A stretch of 18,229 nucleotides of DNA from Methylococcaceae bacterium UBA7658 (GCA_002483425.1 DLHW01000014.1:179824-198052); one strand, 5' to 3'. Positions 7,122 through 15,141 are shown, counted from the first letter of the stretch. The notes: generated from the letters alone by a model not told the origin. A program made the numbers and translations.

Positions 7122-8453
7122 CTATCTGGAATTAGACCCACTATCAATTTCTGGAATCAACAACCAAGCACTAACGCCTCCGCCACTGCGCGATTTAAGC
7201 GCCACTTTCCAGCCATGGGTTTCGGCGAGTTGCCGGGTAATGGCCAAGCCCAGCCCACTGCCGCCAGTCGTGCGGTTGCGTGAGGATTCTATTCGATAAA
7301 AGGGGCGAAATACGACCTCCGCTAAGTGTGTTGGAATGCCAGGGCCGTGATCGCGCACACCGATGAAAATGATGCCTTTGAATCGCCTTCGTACCACCTG
7401 AATTCTGCTATCGCCGCTATAGCGTAAAGCATTATCCAGTAAATTACCGACACAGCGCCGTAAGGAAATAGGTGCGAGTGTGGCCACACAAGAAGTATGG
7501 CTGCTGTGCAGTTTTAGTCGCCCTGGAGCCTGGGCTTCAGCTGCTTCTACCATATCGACAAGCAGCGCATCAACATCTGTTTTTTCGGCTATCTCACGTT
7601 CCTGGGCACGAGCCAGTTCCAGTTGGGCACCGATCAGTTTGTCCATTTCCGAAATATCGCGTTCTATCCGCTCCAGCAACGGCGAGGAAAACTCCTCGGC
7701 GAGCATGCCAATAGCCATTTTCATACGTGCAAGTGGGCTGCGGAGGTCATGTGACACACCTGCCAGTAAGGTGGCTTGGTTCTCACGTCGGGACTGGAGC
7801 TGGCGGGACGTTTCGTTGAATACACGTGCTAGGTTGGCTAATTCAGCATCACCGGTTTCAGGCAGTTGGGGTACTTGCCCATCGCCGCCGATTCTCCGGG
7901 CAGCCTCTGCCAGTCGAGCTATCGGTTCGGTGACCCTTCGGGCCAGCAACCATGAAAGGCACAATGTTGCCAAAAACCCCAGCACGACAATCCAGGCAAG
8001 GGCAATAGTAGGACGTGGGGGAATTCTGGACTTGGAAAATTCGAATCGTAGTAAATGTCGCCCCTGGTTGATTTCAACCTGAAAATGGTCGTGGTTGTCC
8101 TCCGAAAGCCGGGGGTGCTGGTCGGGATTGAGGCGAACCAGCAATGCAGAGCGCAGGAATCGAATATAAGGATACGATATCTCGGTTTCAGACAGTGGGG
8201 TTGTAGATTCCCATAGGGTGATGCTATGGTTTTTCTTTAAGTCAATCTCGAAAGCCCGGTGCCGATCCGGTGGTAGTTCATCCCATACACGAGCCGACAA
8301 TACCAGAAAATCGGCAAGATCGTTGGCGGAACGGTTGCCGAGCGGCAAGACTAGGTTAACGAACATCGCAAGACCAGCGGCAAGTTGAAATACCAACAGT
8401 CCCGCAGCAACAGTAAACACAGTACGCCGAAATAACGAGGGTTGCTGCTTCAC
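7122..8453 (-). CDS. EnvZ-like membrane sensor histidine kinase
   Basis: A 443-residue kinase with transmembrane helix 1 about residues 12-34, a periplasmic sensor region about 35-148, helix 2 about 149-170, a HAMP linker about 171-222, H-box GVSHDLRSPL with phosphoacceptor H235, an N-box with N337/N341 in CVGNLLDNALRYS, a G1 DHGPGI at 368-373 and a G2 GGSGLGL at 397-403. The H-box and length resemble EnvZ. The periplasmic part has histidines (H113, H121, H123, H133) that could bind a metal, which is speculative. Translation starts at GTG, which shares one base with the response regulator stop (TAGTG), so the pair is co-translated. It would phosphorylate the OmpR-like partner. Confidence 0.93.
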   Translation of the reverse strand: MKQQPSLFRRTVFTVAAGLLVFQLAAGLAMFVNLVLPLGNRSANDLADFLVLSARVWDELPPDRHRAFEIDLKKNHSITLWESTTPLSETEISYPYIRFLRSALLVRLNPDQHPRLSEDNHDHFQVEINQGRHLLRFEFSKSRIPPRPTIALAWIVVLGFLATLCLSWLLARRVTEPIARLAEAARRIGGDGQVPQLPETGDAELANLARVFNETSRQLQSRRENQATLLAGVSHDLRSPLARMKMAIGMLAEEFSSPLLERIERDISEMDKLIGAQLELARAQEREIAEKTDVDALLVDMVEAAEAQAPGRLKLHSSHTSCVATLAPISLRRCVGNLLDNALRYSGDSRIQVVRRRFKGIIFIGVRDHGPGIPTHLAEVVFRPFYRIESSRNRTTGGSGLGLAITRQLAETHGWKVALKSRSGGGVSAWLLIPEIDSGSNSR

Positions 8454-9169
8454 TAAACTTCCTCTCCCCGAGGTGTAAACAAATATCCTTCACCCCAGAC
8501 AGTCCGCAGAAAAATAGGGGTATCCGGTTTGGGTTCGATCTTACGGCGCAGACGGGTAACCCGTACATCGATACTGCGGTCGAAGGGCGAACGCTCATAA
8601 CCCTTAAGGAGGCTTATCAAATGGTCGCGGGACAGTATTTGATTAGCGTGTTCCAGCAAAACGCGGAGCAGGTTGAATTCGCCGAAAGTCAAGGGAATTT
8701 CTATGCCGCTGCGGTTCAAGACATGGCTGTTAAGATGCAGGGTGAATGGTCCGAAAGCCAAGACCTGGGTCTCTGTGGGTACGTTGGTTTCACTGCTACG
8801 ACGTAATACTGCACGTACGCGAGCGAGTAGTTCGCGTGGACCGAAGGGTTTAGCCAAGTAATCGTCCGCCCCCATCTCCAAACCTACCACCCTGTCTACC
8901 TCATCACCCCGCGCAGAGACAATAATCACCGGCGGCCCATGATGCTCGCGCAACCAGCGTAACAGGCTCAAACCATCTTCCCCGGGCAGCATAAGATCCA
9001 GCACCACCAAATCCACAGTGTACTTGCCCAATACGGTACGCATGGCCGTGCCGTCGCCTGCCACTTCTACAAGGTAACCACTGGCGCTAAGGTAATCCAC
9101 CACCAAATCCCGGAGTGCTATATCGTCGTCAACGATAAGGATACGATGCTTGTCTTCTGATTTATTCAT
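8453..9169 (-). CDS. OmpR-family response regulator
   Basis: A 238-residue cytoplasmic regulator close to OmpR in sequence. The receiver has the acidic pair in ILIVDDD (residues 14-16), phosphoacceptor D58 in VVLDLMLPGEDG, a conserved T/S position in VSARG and a lysine in AKPFGPREL. The linker leads to a winged-helix DNA-binding domain (about 135-235) with LTFGEFNLLRVL, RSIDVRVTRLRRKIE and TVWGEGYLF. An AAAGG ribosome site lies five bases before the ATG. The gene is transcribed away from the cytochrome and copper genes, and an OmpR-type binding site lies between them at 9221-9247, so it probably controls itself and the divergent cluster. Confidence 0.95.
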   Translation of the reverse strand: MNKSEDKHRILIVDDDIALRDLVVDYLSASGYLVEVAGDGTAMRTVLGKYTVDLVVLDLMLPGEDGLSLLRWLREHHGPPVIIVSARGDEVDRVVGLEMGADDYLAKPFGPRELLARVRAVLRRSSETNVPTETQVLAFGPFTLHLNSHVLNRSGIEIPLTFGEFNLLRVLLEHANQILSRDHLISLLKGYERSPFDRSIDVRVTRLRRKIEPKPDTPIFLRTVWGEGYLFTPRGEEV

Positions 9170-9220
9170 TCAACCTTTCTTATCAATCTGCTTGATCCCA
9201 ATAGACCTACTCTAATCGGG

Positions 9221-9247
9221 TGTAACAATTTGAAACATCTTGTTACG
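9221..9247. promoter_or_regulatory. OmpR-type binding site between the regulator and the cytochrome gene
   Basis: Three related units start exactly 10 bases apart: TGTAACA at 9221, TGAAACA at 9231 and TGTTACG at 9241. The first two with their ATT spacer (GTAACAATTTGAAACATC) closely match the published style of OmpR boxes, in which tandem half-sites sit at 10-bp steps. The outer GTAACA and TGTTAC are also inverted copies. A TATATT -10 candidate for the cytochrome gene lies at 9279-9284 with no good -35, as expected for an activator-dependent promoter. The regulator identity is inferred from the divergent OmpR-like gene. Confidence 0.6.
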
Positions 9248-9314
9248 TTTATGAAAACAGTGGGAAATATTTTATCGCTATATTAAACCAACGTGAATTA
9301 TTGGGCCTTAAACA

Positions 9315-9809
9315 ATGAAAAGTACTCTTTTTACAAACTTTTTTACCGGAACCTTAAGAATTAGCCAAAGCAAGCTATGGCTAATTTTTTTAATGGGTTT
9401 GATGGCTATGGCTGTCATGGCGGACGAAGCTGATAACCGTCAGGTGCTTAACCTTTCAAATCCGCAACGCAACCATGTCCTGGGGGAAATGCGCTCCTTG
9501 TTGGCGGGAACACAAATGATCTTGGCAGCGCTTACCAAGGATGATATGGCAGCGGTAGCCGAACATGCCCAGGCACTGGGGTTTAATATGAAACACAAAG
9601 CAGAAAATCCTCTTCATGATGTATTACCTAAAGATTTTATGCAACTGGGTATGTCCATGCATAAAGATTTTGACCTAATCGCGGCTGATGCAACGTCCTT
9701 AAAAGACCCTAAACATACGTTACAGCAACTCAGTGCAACGATGGGCAAATGCACCGCCTGTCACGAGACTTACCAGATTCAGGTCTCAAGCCTGAAATCT
9801 AAGCAATGA
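9315..9809 (+). CDS. Secreted c-type cytochrome, c'/c-556-like
   Basis: A 164-residue protein with a long signal peptide (hydrophobic about 21-34, probable cut near MAVMA-DEAD), then a helical domain with one haem site close to the C-terminus: CTACH at residues 146-150. A single C-terminal CxxCH in a four-helix protein is the hallmark of the cytochrome c'/c-556 family. Met59 in the first helix (LGEMRSLLAG) could be the second axial ligand if this is a c-556 type. Its place is the periplasm. It is the first gene of the plus-strand copper/redox run and faces the OmpR-type box. Electron transfer to or from the multicopper oxidases is an inference. Confidence 0.85.
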   Translation: MKSTLFTNFFTGTLRISQSKLWLIFLMGLMAMAVMADEADNRQVLNLSNPQRNHVLGEMRSLLAGTQMILAALTKDDMAAVAEHAQALGFNMKHKAENPLHDVLPKDFMQLGMSMHKDFDLIAADATSLKDPKHTLQQLSATMGKCTACHETYQIQVSSLKSKQ

Positions 9810-9962
9810 TCATAAAAATTTTGACCTGAATGTTCGTTAGTAGGTTTGTTGCAGATGCAAAATTCTGAATATATTTAACAATTCATAAGTCATGTCATAT
9901 TTAATGGAATTTAATGTGAAACCACCGTTAGGTTCACTAATGTAGATTGATGAGGTACACAC

Positions 9963-11546
9963 ATGAATACGATTATTAATTTACATCGCCGTAAGTTATT
10001 GAAATACGGAGCAATCGCTATTGCCGGTGCAATCACTTATCCAGCCTGGGTAAAAGCAGGTGAATTTGTCAGGGTCAACAAGCCCTCCGCCGATTTTCAT
10101 CCTGATGTCGAGATTGAGCTGACCCAGAACGTAACCGATATTGTCATTTTTGAGGGAGAAAAAACTCGTGTTTGGAAAGTTACCGGCAAGCTAGTAAAAG
10201 GTTCTTCCGGAACTGTTGATAACAATGAAGGGACTTATCTGGCGCCGACCCTGCGATTAAAAAAAGGTCAAAAAGTTAGGCTCATCCTTAACAATAATTT
10301 ACCGGCACAATCCATTTTGCACTGGCATGGTCTGCATGTGCCCGCAAATATGGACGGTAACCCCATGTATGCCATCAATGAAGGCGAGTCCTATGTCTAT
10401 GAGTTTGAGATACGCAATCGAGCAGGTACGTATTGGTATCACGCCCACACGCACAGCGTAACCGCAAAACAAGTCTATTCAGGATTGGCCGGCCTTTTTA
10501 TCGTCAGTGATGAACAAGAACAGGCGCTGAATTTACCGAGTGGTGACTATGATATGCCCGTGGTCATCCAGGACCGCAGTTTTGACAGTCAGAACCAGCT
10601 TGATTATTCAAGCCACATGATGCAACGCATGCAAGGATTTCTGGGTGATCAGATTTTTATTAACGGTCGGCCTAATGTTGTATTGCCGGTAGCAACGCGG
10701 CCTTATCGGTTGCGGCTATTGAATGGTTCCAATTCCCGCCTTTATAAGCTTGCCTGGGATGATGGTACGCCCATCACCGTCATAGGCGTTGATGGCGGCT
10801 TACTGGAACGCCCCGAACAACATGGCTTTGTCATGCTGGCTCCAGGGGAAAGGCTGGAGGTATGGATGGATTTTAGTGGGCGGGCAATCGATACCGAGCT
10901 GACTTTACGCAGTATTCCCTTTGCCGCTTCAATGCATGGCGGTGGCATGGGCATGATGGGTGGAGGTATGATGTCGGTCAGCCCTCTTCCCTCCGGTTCA
11001 GACTATCCTGTCTTAAAATTTAGGGTCACCAAAAAAGAGCAAGGCGATAATGCACTGCCTAAAGTGCTGACACCCATCACCGCATTGCGTGTTAAAGATG
11101 CCCAAAATGCGGCAAACCCAAAAACCATCACCTTATCCATGCGACACATGTCGGCCTTGCTAAATGGTCGTTCCTATCAAATGAACGACATCCAACCGGA
11201 TGAGATTATCCCTGTCAACACCTTGCAATTAATCGAATTCGACAACGGTTTTAGTGGAGGTATGGGCATGCATGGCATGATGATGGATATGCCGCATCCG
11301 ATGCACCTGCATGGGGAGCAGTTTCAGATCGTAAAACGCGAGGTGAATTCTGGGGTATCAGAAAATTATCAAACGGTAGCGGCTGGATATGTTGATAACG
11401 GCTGGAAAGATGTTGTTTTAGTCATGCCGGGTGAAAAAGTCACCATCCTCAAGCCGTTTAATGACTTCAAGGGTACATTTATGGTGCATTGCCACAACCT
11501 TGAACATGAGGATATGGGCATGATGCGTGATTTATTGGTGCAATAG
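9963..11546 (+). CDS. CueO-like multicopper oxidase with Tat-type signal
   Basis: A 527-residue three-domain periplasmic oxidase. The N-terminus has a twin-arginine motif (HRRKLLK, residues 8-14), a hydrophobic stretch and a cut near WVKA. Copper motifs in order are HWHGLH at 120-125, WYHAHTH at 158-164, PMHLHGEQF in the third domain, and HCHNLEHEDMGMM at 509-521, giving a type 1 site (C510, H515, M520) plus the trinuclear cluster. A Met/Gly-rich insert about 324-336 (GGGMGMMGGGMM) resembles the cuprous-ion-binding insert of CueO. The likely reaction is oxidation of Cu(I) to less toxic Cu(II) with O2, or of phenolic substrates. No strong ribosome site is seen, though TGATGAGG lies nearby. The closest characterised relatives are CueO and bilirubin-oxidase-like proteins; I do not assign the name. 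Confidence 0.93.
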   Translation: MNTIINLHRRKLLKYGAIAIAGAITYPAWVKAGEFVRVNKPSADFHPDVEIELTQNVTDIVIFEGEKTRVWKVTGKLVKGSSGTVDNNEGTYLAPTLRLKKGQKVRLILNNNLPAQSILHWHGLHVPANMDGNPMYAINEGESYVYEFEIRNRAGTYWYHAHTHSVTAKQVYSGLAGLFIVSDEQEQALNLPSGDYDMPVVIQDRSFDSQNQLDYSSHMMQRMQGFLGDQIFINGRPNVVLPVATRPYRLRLLNGSNSRLYKLAWDDGTPITVIGVDGGLLERPEQHGFVMLAPGERLEVWMDFSGRAIDTELTLRSIPFAASMHGGGMGMMGGGMMSVSPLPSGSDYPVLKFRVTKKEQGDNALPKVLTPITALRVKDAQNAANPKTITLSMRHMSALLNGRSYQMNDIQPDEIIPVNTLQLIEFDNGFSGGMGMHGMMMDMPHPMHLHGEQFQIVKREVNSGVSENYQTVAAGYVDNGWKDVVLVMPGEKVTILKPFNDFKGTFMVHCHNLEHEDMGMMRDLLVQ

Positions 11547-11566
11547 GTTTTCAAGGGGTAATCATT

Positions 11567-11671
11567 GTGATTGAACAGGAATATACCATGCCTTTTATCA
11601 ACGTTGTGCCGTTATCGGGATGCAAAGCGCTAAGCGCATGCACAATTTCATTTAAACATCCCTTATTCTGA
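11567..11671 (+). CDS. Possible 34-residue leader ORF before the second multicopper oxidase
   Basis: A GTG eight bases after AAGGGG opens a 34-codon frame (VIEQEYTMPF onward) that contains two cysteines and ends with TGA at 11669-11671. That stop is embedded in the TGAGG ribosome site of the next gene. The ribosome site and coupling geometry are suggestive, but there is no domain and the frame may be chance. Confidence 0.22.
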   Translation: MIEQEYTMPFINVVPLSGCKALSACTISFKHPLF

Positions 11672-11680
11672 GGCCGTAGT

Positions 11681-13447
11681 GTGAGAAATATACTGTCTAT
11701 CATTCTTATAAGTCATTCTTTGATGTTGATTGCCACCTTGGTTCAAGCGGCTACGGATTTGCCGCCATCGGCCAAAGTTGAGTTAGGAGCCGTAGAGCCT
11801 GTTTGTTCAAACTTCATTTCGCCAGAAGCCCGAAAAGAACAGGTTATCGATGGGGTAAAAATCCAGGAATCACTGTTATGCGACCCTGATGCGCCGGAGG
11901 ATATTGCCGCTTTTGTCAAAGGCACCAACAATGTATCCATGGAAACCCTCATGGCAACCCAGTTGGCATCCGATGCCATAACAATGTCTGACGACATGGA
12001 TGGCGACGGCGATCCAGACAAAATTATCATCAAACTGGAAGTGGTCGAAATCAACGGCCATTCCCCTGACGTTAAAGAACCGATAACCACGTTCGACATC
12101 GCCCCAGGCATACAGCCAACATTTTGGGTATTCGCGCCGAAAACCCGCGATATGTCCACCCGCAGCCTTTATGAACCCATTGCCAACCCGTTGTTACGGG
12201 CACCGTCACCCGTTATCCGCGTTGAACAAAACGATGTTGTCTGGATTGTCCTGGAAAACACGCACTACCTGCCCCACTCCATCCATTTGCACGGTATCGA
12301 CCATCCTTTCATGGACCATGGCGGTTCAGGTAATGACGGTGTCGGCCAAACCAGCAACATGGATACCATGCCCGGCGAAAGCAAAACTTACGTGATTAAA
12401 CCCCGTCAGCCTGGGACGATGTATTACCACTGCCACGTGCAGCCGCATACCCATATTCCGATGGGCTTGCAAGGGATATTCGTTGTAGAAGAGAACCGCC
12501 CGAACAACTGGGTGCAAACCTTTAATGTCGGTGGCGGGCAAGTGCGCCACCCTTCTGTCGCTATATTAGAAAAATACACCAGGGAATATGACCTGCATTA
12601 TCAATCGGTGGATAAAGAATTGCATGAAGTAGTTGCAAGATCAGCCAATGACCCGAGACTGATTGCGAAACACATGAACTTGGAGTATGACACTACCGAC
12701 GCGACGGACGACTACTTTATGCTCAACGGCCGGTCTTTCCCCTATACCCTGCGCGAATCGCTTATCCACATGGATAAAGACGAGAAGGTAAAACTGCGCA
12801 TCCTCAACGGCCATACCGAATCCTTCGCCATGCATATCCACGGCCATAAGCCAATGATCACCCATTATGATGGCGTTGACAACGGGCCAAGCTCATACCT
12901 CAAACGCGATGTCCATGGCATGGTGCCAGCACAACGGATAGACTTGGAACTAAACGGCTCGGACGACGGCTTGAATAGTTTTGGCCAAGGCATATGGATG
13001 TTCCACGACCATGTGGAAAAATCTTTCACCACCGATGGCCGGGGCGAAGGCGGTGATATCAGCCTAGTCGTGTATAAGGGTTTCGTGGATGAAAAAGGCA
13101 TCCCCAAGTCCCATGGCATGAGCCTCGAGCCTTATTTCACCAAGACCCTGTGGAAAGGGCAATACCCTATTTGGCAGGATTACGATGCCTGGCACAGCTT
13201 AGGGCTGCCCGACTTGAAAGCCGCTTATGAGCCTGCCAAAGTGGCCGTACAAAAAGCGCCGGTACAACCTGGGGCAAGCAGTGCTGCTTCACCTCAACAA
13301 CAAGACTCAATAGCAACCCAATTGTTTTATGGGTTCCTGCTTGGCTTAATCTGTTATTTCGCTGTCGTAAAACGCGACACCCTCTTAGCAATTTGCAAAC
13401 AATTGCTGGAAAAATTAATGGCCTTATTACCTAAAAATGGAGGCTAA
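11681..13447 (+). CDS. Membrane-anchored two-domain multicopper oxidase with N-terminal extension
   Basis: 588 residues from GTG, ten bases after TGAGG. Signal peptide about 1-23 (TLVQA). Residues 25-170 are an extension with two cysteines (C42, C67) and a calcium-loop-like DMDGDGDPD at 105-113. Cupredoxin domain 1 has HLHG at 202-205 and YHCHVQPHTHIPM at 249-261, which supplies a type 1 copper site (C251, H256, M261) as well as trinuclear ligands. Domain 2 has MHIHGH at 384-389 and FHDH at 441-444 with no cysteine, so no type 1 copper. This matches the type C arrangement of two-domain oxidases such as the Nitrosomonas enzyme. A Pro/Ala/Gln linker, one transmembrane helix about 548-564 and a basic tail end the protein, so the oxidase faces the periplasm. 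The substrate is unknown; Cu(I) or another metal is possible. Confidence 0.9.
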   Translation: MRNILSIILISHSLMLIATLVQAATDLPPSAKVELGAVEPVCSNFISPEARKEQVIDGVKIQESLLCDPDAPEDIAAFVKGTNNVSMETLMATQLASDAITMSDDMDGDGDPDKIIIKLEVVEINGHSPDVKEPITTFDIAPGIQPTFWVFAPKTRDMSTRSLYEPIANPLLRAPSPVIRVEQNDVVWIVLENTHYLPHSIHLHGIDHPFMDHGGSGNDGVGQTSNMDTMPGESKTYVIKPRQPGTMYYHCHVQPHTHIPMGLQGIFVVEENRPNNWVQTFNVGGGQVRHPSVAILEKYTREYDLHYQSVDKELHEVVARSANDPRLIAKHMNLEYDTTDATDDYFMLNGRSFPYTLRESLIHMDKDEKVKLRILNGHTESFAMHIHGHKPMITHYDGVDNGPSSYLKRDVHGMVPAQRIDLELNGSDDGLNSFGQGIWMFHDHVEKSFTTDGRGEGGDISLVVYKGFVDEKGIPKSHGMSLEPYFTKTLWKGQYPIWQDYDAWHSLGLPDLKAAYEPAKVAVQKAPVQPGASSAASPQQQDSIATQLFYGFLLGLICYFAVVKRDTLLAICKQLLEKLMALLPKNGG

Positions 13448-13547
13448 TGAACATGGTTACCTGACTTAGTTATCAGTTTGATGTTGTTGAATTAACAGTA
13501 TTTACATTTTTCTAATAACAATAATTTTATCAAGACTGGAAGGAAAT

Positions 13548-14138
13548 ATGAAAAGCACACACACTTTAAGAAAAGGTTTCTTAATACTTATAGGATTGTT
13601 ATTGTCCACAGCATTATGGGCACATGGCGGAGCTAAGGGTACAGACACTGACCAATGTAAGTTTGAGCTAGAAAAAGATCATTGGATCCACTATACCGCT
13701 TATCAACCCAATGCTTTTCCGGCGGAAGAGTTTTGCGCCAATATTCCCAGGGATAAAGAAGCATTAATATTGGTATTTGATTATCAAGACCAAAAATATA
13801 AAGACAATACCGTTGAGTTTGAAGTCACCAAAGAACCCGAAGGTACGCGTGTGTTTTTTCTTGAAGGTGCGAAACATAAAAAAGGGACTGTTGAGTTGAA
13901 ACTGCCTAATGGTGTGCCAGAACCAGGTAATTACCTTATTCACATCACTTTGATTCCAGATCAAGGCGAGCGTAAAGATGTTCACATGGGATTTAAAGCG
14001 GGTACTGGTAAAGGTGCGTCAAACAGTCAACTATTTATCTATCTATTAGTCGGCTTAACGGGCTTATTTGTGCTGTACTCGTATTACACCCCGTTCAGAA
14101 GCCTAGTGGATAAAATTATAGGTAAGGTTAAAGAATAA
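13548..14138 (+). CDS. Membrane-anchored periplasmic protein with predicted N-terminal histidine, family unknown
   Basis: 196 residues behind a good AAGGAAAT ribosome site. The signal peptide has a hydrophobic core about 10-24, and the best cut (TALWA-HGGAK) leaves His26 as the first residue. The periplasmic part has two cysteines, C37 and C63, framing a block with H45, H48 and YQPNAFPAEEFC, and then a beta-rich segment ending at H146/M147. A transmembrane helix about 162-180 and a short basic tail follow. I do not recognise a named family with confidence. The layout resembles small copper proteins such as PmoD/AmoD only in topology. It lies between the anchored oxidase and the anchored cupredoxin, so a copper-binding or assembly role is inferred. 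Confidence 0.8.
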   Translation: MKSTHTLRKGFLILIGLLLSTALWAHGGAKGTDTDQCKFELEKDHWIHYTAYQPNAFPAEEFCANIPRDKEALILVFDYQDQKYKDNTVEFEVTKEPEGTRVFFLEGAKHKKGTVELKLPNGVPEPGNYLIHITLIPDQGERKDVHMGFKAGTGKGASNSQLFIYLLVGLTGLFVLYSYYTPFRSLVDKIIGKVKE

Positions 14139-14153
14139 GTTTCTTTACAGGAT

Positions 14154-14197
14154 TGACCCAAGACTAGCGTTGGTCAGTTATTTCTGTCCGCGCTAGT
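14154..14197 (+). promoter_or_regulatory. Overlapping stems (possible pseudoknot) before the cupredoxin gene
   Basis: TGACC (14154-14158) pairs with GGTCA (14172-14176). The loop between them contains ACTAGCG (14163-14169), which is a perfect match for CGCTAGT at 14191-14197. The two stems therefore form either an H-type pseudoknot or alternative hairpins in the leader, 26 bases before the AGGAGG site. There is no T run, so this is not a plain terminator. A regulatory role is speculative. Confidence 0.3.
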
Positions 14198-14235
14198 TGC
14201 GACAAACCAAACAGAAGGCAGTAGGAGGTGAAACG

Positions 14236-15141
14236 ATGTTGAAGTTTTTATCGCTTGGGTTGATAACTATTTTCTTTTCAGCTTTGTCATGGGCTGAAGA
14301 AATAGAAGACCATACCAAGATGCTCATGGATCACGGCGATGGCCATTTGATGGAAATGTCCGGCGGCATGGTTATGGGGCAGAACACGGATAAGCTGCCG
14401 GGAGGCTGCGACAGTATTTCCGAAACCAAGGAAGTGACGGTTCATGCTGGTCACAAATACGCCGAAAAATTTCCCGGCAGGATGTACGCCTTTGATACGC
14501 AGGAATTCCATTTCAAGCCTTGCACAAAACTTACGATACACTTCGTCAACGAAGACAAAATCCGCCATCAATGGATGATGCATGGTTTGCCGAAGTATCT
14601 GTACCCGAAAGGCATGTTCCATTTGGAAGTTTCCGGGCCTGCAATGATTTCTGGAACTTTGATCCTTCCACCTGGCGACAAAACTTACCTAATCCACTGC
14701 GACATAGCCCAACACATGGAAAAGGGCATGAAGGCACAGTTAAAGGTCGGTGATGGCGACGGTGATTTACCCAGTATCCCTGGAGTAACAGCGCCTGTTG
14801 TTCCAGACGATTATAACGCTGGACTGGCTGAAGTTTTCGCTGCGGCAAAGTTGACAGAGACGGAAATAGCGGCTGCAAATGAAGCATTGGTGCAAGCAGA
14901 AGCTGTAAAAAAGGCAAATAAAGCCGCCGCCACATCTCAAACCGATTCTTTCGTGTCTGGGATGACCGTGATTGGTTTTGTGTTAGGTTTGTTACTTGCT
15001 TTATTTTTGGCGAAAAAATTTAAAGGAATGGGCGTATCAGAAGTGGTCGCCTCTATTTTTGAATGGCTGGCAGCAGGAATCAAGTCTATTGTAAAGCTAT
15101 TGTCTGATTTGGTTACGCGGGTTATTTCCAACAAAAATTAA
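14236..15141 (+). CDS. Membrane-anchored cupredoxin
   Basis: 301 residues starting at ATG 14236, seven bases after AGGAGG. A TTG-started extension from 14197 would lack a ribosome site. Signal peptide about 1-20 (SALSWA-EEIE). A His/Met-rich stretch follows (H26 to M47), then a cupredoxin domain about 64-172 with type 1 copper ligands H111 (IRHQWMMHG), C155, H160 and M161 or M165 (HCDIAQHMEKGM). After it come an Ala/Glu-rich helical region about 195-232, a transmembrane helix about 240-259 and an unusually long basic, amphipathic cytoplasmic tail of about 40 residues. It probably carries electrons at the outer face of the inner membrane, perhaps for the anchored oxidase upstream. The partner is inferred from gene order and shared topology. 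Confidence 0.88.
   Translation: MLKFLSLGLITIFFSALSWAEEIEDHTKMLMDHGDGHLMEMSGGMVMGQNTDKLPGGCDSISETKEVTVHAGHKYAEKFPGRMYAFDTQEFHFKPCTKLTIHFVNEDKIRHQWMMHGLPKYLYPKGMFHLEVSGPAMISGTLILPPGDKTYLIHCDIAQHMEKGMKAQLKVGDGDGDLPSIPGVTAPVVPDDYNAGLAEVFAAAKLTETEIAAANEALVQAEAVKKANKAAATSQTDSFVSGMTVIGFVLGLLLALFLAKKFKGMGVSEVVASIFEWLAAGIKSIVKLLSDLVTRVISNKN

Noticed and set aside
7480..8082. 200-codon open frame antisense to the histidine kinase
   Set aside because: Composition (Ser/Arg/Ala-rich) is that of a shadow frame of a GC-rich gene; the minus-strand kinase motifs are unambiguous.
8521..8550. GGGTTCGAT in the response regulator gene as a possible attR
   Set aside because: Nine-base match only, inside an intact gene, with no continuation into the tRNA acceptor sequence.
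14197..14235. Upstream TTG start extending the cupredoxin protein by 13 residues
   Set aside because: No ribosome site there, and the extension would precede a normal signal peptide; ATG 14236 has AGGAGG at the right distance.
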